The notes under the pieces: generated by a model
Database searches by the model: none
What the model was told of the DNA's origin: nothing
What the model saw: the letters and a program-made list of their open reading frames with translations, nothing else
Shown: in pieces, positions 5,432 to 8,771 of the stretch
Position numbering within the stretch: position 1 is the first letter of the stretch
Layout: every line of letters begins with the position of its first letter
Program-made: the position numbers and the translations under genes
From: Scatosoma sp045652785
GTDB lineage: Bacteria; Bacillota; Clostridia; Christensenellales; Borkfalkiaceae
Length of the DNA stretch: 8,771 nucleotides
Assembly: GCA_045652785.1 (NCBI GenBank)
Contig: JAZOLF010000081.1
Location: 1-8,771 of the forward strand
Reading direction: 5' to 3'

Positions 5432-7204
5432 TTACGACAAGGATTTGAACTCTTCCAAAGTATCCTTGAACTCCTGCATCGCCGCTTCGAAAGGTGCTTT
5501 GGTGGTTAAATCCACACCTGCCCCCTGCAAAATGCTAACGGGGTCCGTTTTGCCGCCGCTTTGCAAGAAGGTGAAATAACGCTGTACCGCGCCATCCCCT
5601 TCGCTCAAAATTGCGCGAACAATCGAGATTGCAGAGATAATACCCGTCGCGTACTTATACACGTAGAAAGAGTTATAGAAATGGGGAATTCTTGCCCATT
5701 CGTACTTGATTTCATCGTCATGCACGATGCCATCGCCGTAGTATGCTTTGTTCAAATCATAGTACAAGGCACACAAGTTGTCCTTCGTCAAGGGCTCACC
5801 GCGTTCCACCATCGCGTGCGCTTGGTGCTCGAATTCCGCAAACTGCGTTTGGCGGAACAAGGTCGCGCGGATCATATCCATATAGTAGGACAATAAATAG
5901 CGTTTCAAATTCTTATCGTCCGTCTTCTTATACAAGTGTTTCAAAAGCAACACTTCGTTGACGGTGCTGGCAATTTCCGCAAGAAAAATGGTATATTGCG
6001 CCTTTTCGTAGGGCTGAGCCGACTGCGATTGATAGGTATGGATCGCGTGGCCCATTTCATGCGCAATCGTGAAAATATCGTTGGTCGTTTCTTGGTAGTT
6101 GAGCAACACGTACGGGTGGGTGTCGTAAGAGCCCGAAGAGTACGCACCGCAACGCTTGCCTTCGTTTTCATATACGTCGATCCAGCGTTCGTTCTTTGCC
6201 TTGCGCAACAACTGTTCGTAGTCCTTACCCAAAGGCGCAAGCCCTTCGATTACGAGTTCATACGCATCGTCGAAAGAATGCTTAATATCCGCGTCTTCCA
6301 CCAAAGGCGCGTAGATATCGTACATATGTTGTTCAAACCCGAGCAAGGTTTGGCGCAAAGCGATATATTCGTGCATCGTCGGGAACGCATCGTGCACAGC
6401 CGACAGCAAGTTTTCATACACGATGGGTTGCACGTCTTCTCCTGCAAGCGCTCTTGCAAGGCAGGAAGGATATTTGCGCGCCGTCGAATAGAACACGTCT
6501 TTCTTGACGTTGCCGTAGTAGGTTTGCGTAATAGCGTCAATCAACGCGATATACGCACCGTAGTATTTCGTAAACCATTCCTTTCTTTCTTCTTGGTCGT
6601 TCGAATGGAGTACAAGCCCATAGAGCCCGTGGCTCATTTGCACTTCTTCGCCGTTCAAGTTTGCTTTTGGCAAGTTCAGGTTCGCGTTGTCCAGCATCAT
6701 GAATACGTCTTGGAAACTACCCAAAGCGTCCGACGCCAAAGCGAGTATCTTTTCTTCCCCAGCGCTCAAAACGTGCGCCTTGTCGTTCGCAATTTTGCGC
6801 AAGGAATATTCCTGTGCCTTAAAATCGGGATCCGCGATATACGCTTGCAATACTTCTTCGGGGAGCGCCGTCAATTCGGGCTCTACGAAGGAATACTTCG
6901 CGGAAAGTTTCGCAAACGTCCCCATCAGCATCGAAACATAGGACGTATATTTTGCCACGCGGACGTCTTCGTCGTGGCGCATATGCGCGTACATATAGAG
7001 TTTTTCCACCAAACGAGAAACCATGCGCATTTCGTCAAAGTACGCCTGCAACACTTTCTTTTCCCCAAGTTTTCCTACGTAAGCATCTACGGGCGCTGCT
7101 ACCATTTCTTCGAGTTTTTTATAATCGGCGTCCCAAGCGTCTTGGCTTTCGTAAATATCTTCCAAACGCCATTTGCTTCGTTCCGCAATTTCCTTTCTTT
7201 CCAT
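5432..7204 (-). CDS. pepF: Oligoendopeptidase F, zinc metallopeptidase family M3B
   Basis: A 590-residue cytosolic enzyme that hydrolyses short and medium-sized peptides, so probably a peptide-recycling enzyme. The zinc motif is HEMGH at 382-386 (His382 and His386 as ligands, Glu383 as catalytic base), inside the family-typical FTIAHEMGHAIHTY stretch. The third ligand is probably Glu410 in FLAEIASTVNE (407-417). The N-terminal KWRLEDIYES (11-20) matches the W-x-L-x-x-I-Y opening of PepF proteins, and the central GAYSSGSYDTHPYVLLNY (353-370) is the usual substrate-cleft segment. The C-terminal YYDLNKAYYGD and YNSFYVYKYATG segments also fit. Length agrees with the family's roughly 600 residues, with no signal peptide. 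An AAAAGGA site 10 nt before the ATG is well spaced; a second AAAGGA lies only 2 nt from it. It follows UPF0210 by 32 nt and precedes dnaB by 61 nt. A link to the arginine phosphatase downstream through protein turnover is only inference. Confidence 0.95.
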   Translation of the reverse strand: MERKEIAERSKWRLEDIYESQDAWDADYKKLEEMVAAPVDAYVGKLGEKKVLQAYFDEMRMVSRLVEKLYMYAHMRHDEDVRVAKYTSYVSMLMGTFAKLSAKYSFVEPELTALPEEVLQAYIADPDFKAQEYSLRKIANDKAHVLSAGEEKILALASDALGSFQDVFMMLDNANLNLPKANLNGEEVQMSHGLYGLVLHSNDQEERKEWFTKYYGAYIALIDAITQTYYGNVKKDVFYSTARKYPSCLARALAGEDVQPIVYENLLSAVHDAFPTMHEYIALRQTLLGFEQHMYDIYAPLVEDADIKHSFDDAYELVIEGLAPLGKDYEQLLRKAKNERWIDVYENEGKRCGAYSSGSYDTHPYVLLNYQETTNDIFTIAHEMGHAIHTYQSQSAQPYEKAQYTIFLAEIASTVNEVLLLKHLYKKTDDKNLKRYLLSYYMDMIRATLFRQTQFAEFEHQAHAMVERGEPLTKDNLCALYYDLNKAYYGDGIVHDDEIKYEWARIPHFYNSFYVYKYATGIISAISIVRAILSEGDGAVQRYFTFLQSGGKTDPVSILQGAGVDLTTKAPFEAAMQEFKDTLEEFKSLS

Positions 7205-7236
7205 ATCCTTTCTGTCCTTTTCTTGATTATTTGACG

Positions 7237-8592
7237 TTAGTTTTTAAAACTGTGAATGGGTGCAGGGATGTTCCCGCCGCGCAAAATCAGTTTACTGCTA
7301 TCCGTGCCGTGAACGGGGAGAATAGGCGCTCTGCCGAGCAAGCCGCCGAAGTTGACTTCGTCGCCCACCGTCTTTCCAGGCGCGGGAATAATACGCACCG
7401 CCGTCGTCTTGTTGTTAATCATACCGATTGCCGCTTCGTCCGCAATCATCGCCGCGATCGTCGTATCGGGCGTATCGCCTGGAATAGCAATCATATCCAA
7501 GCCTACGCTACAAACGCAGGTCATCGCTTCCAGTTTATCCAAAGTGATTTCGCCCTTCGCCGCTGCGTTGATCATACCGATATCTTCGGATACGGGAATG
7601 AACGCACCCGAAAGCCCGCCGACACGCGAACTTGCCATAACGCCGCCTTTTTTCACCGCGTCGTTCAACAGCGCAAGTGCCGCCGTCGTACCGTGGCCGC
7701 CCACCGTCGAAACCCCAAGTTCTTCCAAAATATGCGCCACGCTGTCGCCTACCGCAGGGGTGGGCGCAAGGGACAAATCGACAATGCCGAATTGCCCGTT
7801 CAAGCGGGTTGCCGCTTCTTTGGCGATGAGTTGCCCGGCACGGGTAATCTTAAACGCTGTGCGTTTAATCATTTCCGCCGCTTCCGTAAGATCGGCGTTG
7901 GGAATTTTTTCCAAAGCCTTCTTGACAACGCCAGGCCCCGAAACGCCGACGTTTATAACCACGTCCGCTTCGCCGACGCCGTGGAACGCCCCCGCCATAA
8001 ACGGGTTGTCTTCCACCGCGTTGCAAAACGCCACAAGTTTCGCTGCGCCGATACCATCCTGCGCCGCAGTCAACTGCGCCGCCTGCTTGAAGGTCTTACC
8101 CAGCATCCCTACCGCTTCCATGTTGATACCCGTCTTCGTAGAGCCTACGTTCACGGACGAACACAAACGCTTGGTGGTTGCCAGCACTTCGGGGATGGTT
8201 TCAATAAACGTCTTTTCATAACTTGCCGTTGACTTATGCACGAGCGCCGAATAGCCGCCCAAAAAGTCAATCCCCAGTTGTTCCGCCGCATCGTCCAACG
8301 CTTTTGCAATCAGGGGCGCGTCCTTAGGGAACGCCGCGCAAAGCAGGGATACGGGGGTGACGGACACGCGCTTATTGACGATAGGAATTCCGTACTTATC
8401 CGAGAGTTCCGTTGCCGTCTTGACGATGTTTTCCGCTTTGGAACACACCAAATCATACACTTTTTGCGCCGTGTCTTTCGCGTTGTCGCGAATGCAGGAA
8501 AGCAAGGACAGCCCCATCGTAATGGTGCGGATGTCCAAATGCTCCTTTTCGATCATCTGAATCGTTTCTAATACATCAAAATTCGTAAACAT
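7237..8592 (-). CDS. UPF0210 / DUF711 family protein (PFL-like fold)
   Basis: A 451-residue protein, the usual length for UPF0210 (about 450). It is cytosolic, with no signal peptide or membrane segment. Recognisable features are the N-terminal ETIQMIEKEHLDIRTITMGL stretch (9-28), the STKTGINMEAVGMLG segment (151-165), NVGVSGPGVV (214-223), LAPTPAVGDS (275-284), the Gly-rich VGGHGTTAALALLNDA (297-312), GLSGAFIPVSED (326-337), a Cys pair CVC (359-361) and the C-terminal VNFGGLLGRAPI (413-424). The family is named PFL-like because its barrel resembles pyruvate formate-lyase and class III ribonucleotide reductase; I see no glycyl-radical motif near the C-terminus, so radical chemistry should not be assumed. 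The biochemical role is not established. AGGGG lies 7 nt before the ATG, which supports this start. The ACT gene upstream is its usual partner, possibly as a regulatory subunit (inference). Family call is secure; function unknown. Confidence 0.93.
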   Translation of the reverse strand: MFTNFDVLETIQMIEKEHLDIRTITMGLSLLSCIRDNAKDTAQKVYDLVCSKAENIVKTATELSDKYGIPIVNKRVSVTPVSLLCAAFPKDAPLIAKALDDAAEQLGIDFLGGYSALVHKSTASYEKTFIETIPEVLATTKRLCSSVNVGSTKTGINMEAVGMLGKTFKQAAQLTAAQDGIGAAKLVAFCNAVEDNPFMAGAFHGVGEADVVINVGVSGPGVVKKALEKIPNADLTEAAEMIKRTAFKITRAGQLIAKEAATRLNGQFGIVDLSLAPTPAVGDSVAHILEELGVSTVGGHGTTAALALLNDAVKKGGVMASSRVGGLSGAFIPVSEDIGMINAAAKGEITLDKLEAMTCVCSVGLDMIAIPGDTPDTTIAAMIADEAAIGMINNKTTAVRIIPAPGKTVGDEVNFGGLLGRAPILPVHGTDSSKLILRGGNIPAPIHSFKN

Positions 8593-8605
8593 CTGTCTGC
8601 CCCTA

Positions 8606-8771
8606 TCAAATGCTATGCATTGCGTTGAAGATGTCTTCGTGTTGTAAATAGATGCTCATACCGATTTGTTTGCCGAGTTCCGCACAACCTTTTGCCAGCG
8701 CAGAAATGCTTTCCGTCGTTTCCGACAAGTCCACCAGCATAATCATGGCGAAGAAATCTTGCAAAATCGTT
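8606..8771 (-). CDS. ACT domain protein, UPF0237 type (partial, C-terminal end)
   Basis: Only the last 54 codons are present; the 5' part lies beyond the window edge. The frame reads ...TILQDFFAMIMLVDL... and ends ...EDIFNAMHSI with a TGA stop at 8606-8608. The MIMLVDL strand, followed by a helix rich in Ala, Glu and Lys and a final strand (IGMSIYLQHEDIF), fits the second half of a single ACT domain of about 90 residues. ACT domains usually bind small ligands such as amino acids and regulate a partner; the ligand here is unknown. It ends 13 nt before the UPF0210 gene, and in many Firmicutes a UPF0237 ACT protein stands directly before UPF0210, which supports the assignment. The two are probably co-transcribed. 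The start codon and full length cannot be seen. Too short for the standard ORF lists, but the frame is open and the family pairing is strong. Confidence 0.85.
   Translation of the reverse strand, partial: TILQDFFAMIMLVDLSETTESISALAKGCAELGKQIGMSIYLQHEDIFNAMHSI

Noticed and set aside
5936..7234. A 432-codon open frame on the plus strand opposite pepF
   Set aside because: It is fully antisense to a clear pepF with an intact zinc motif; the translation is rich in Arg, His, Phe and Val without any recognised domain, as expected for a shadow of a biased coding strand.
7352..8221. A 289-codon plus-strand frame rich in Ala, Ser, Pro and Ile opposite UPF0210
   Set aside because: It is the in-register antisense of a conserved gene; hydrophobic composition follows from the sense codons and no ribosome site was evident.
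6952..8232. A 426-codon open frame on the plus strand across UPF0210 and the start of pepF
   Set aside because: It spans two real genes and their junction on the other strand, and the Arg-rich translation shows no domain.
1..8771. CRISPR arrays, tRNA or rRNA genes, insertion sequences, phage or defence genes
   Set aside because: No regularly spaced repeats, cloverleaf sequences, transposase or phage-like frames were seen; the genes are dense housekeeping genes.

Overview
Every gene in this window lies on the minus strand, so it reads from 8771 down to 1. The genes are tightly packed, with gaps from overlapping to 61 nt and a single wider gap of 109 nt. They have purine-rich Shine-Dalgarno (SD) sites and use the standard code, with TGG for Trp and TGA and TAA as stops. 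Gene content points to a Gram-positive bacterium of the Bacillota, most likely Clostridia or a relative. The ywlC-ywlE-rpiB-upp order resembles the Bacillus ywl-upp region, and the ACT/UPF0210 pair is a known Firmicutes arrangement. Base composition is mixed rather than strongly AT-rich. I cannot name a genus, and this is ordinary chromosomal housekeeping DNA: I see no IS, phage, CRISPR, tRNA or rRNA.

Layout in transcription order: (1) the C-terminal end of an ACT-domain protein (UPF0237 type), cut by the window edge; (2) UPF0210/PFL-like protein; (3) oligoendopeptidase F, pepF; (4) replicative helicase dnaB, after a 61-nt gap with a weak candidate promoter; (5) threonylcarbamoyl-AMP synthase (Sua5/YwlC type), 1 nt after dnaB; (6) a YwlE-type protein-arginine phosphatase with an unusual 75-residue Lys/Thr-rich tail; (7) rpiB, overlapping it by ATGA; (8) upp; (9) after a 109-nt AT-rich gap holding a perfect 17-bp inverted repeat and helically phased A-tracts, a small MscS-type mechanosensitive channel; (10) the first 19 codons of another gene, overlapping the mscS stop.

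The genes cover several core functions: replication fork unwinding (DnaB), tRNA t6A modification (Sua5), protein arginine dephosphorylation (YwlE), pentose phosphate and PRPP-dependent pyrimidine salvage (RpiB, Upp), peptide turnover (PepF) and osmotic protection (MscS). Junctions of 1 nt, 24 nt, -4 nt and 17 nt make dnaB-ywlC-ywlE-rpiB-upp a likely single transcript. MscS and the gene after it probably form a second unit or a read-through segment.

I did not find an evidently new multi-gene system. The points most worth a second look are the basic tail on the arginine phosphatase, the curved-DNA/palindrome element before mscS, a shortened loop in DnaB, and the coupling of dnaB to tRNA-modification and arginine-phosphatase genes.
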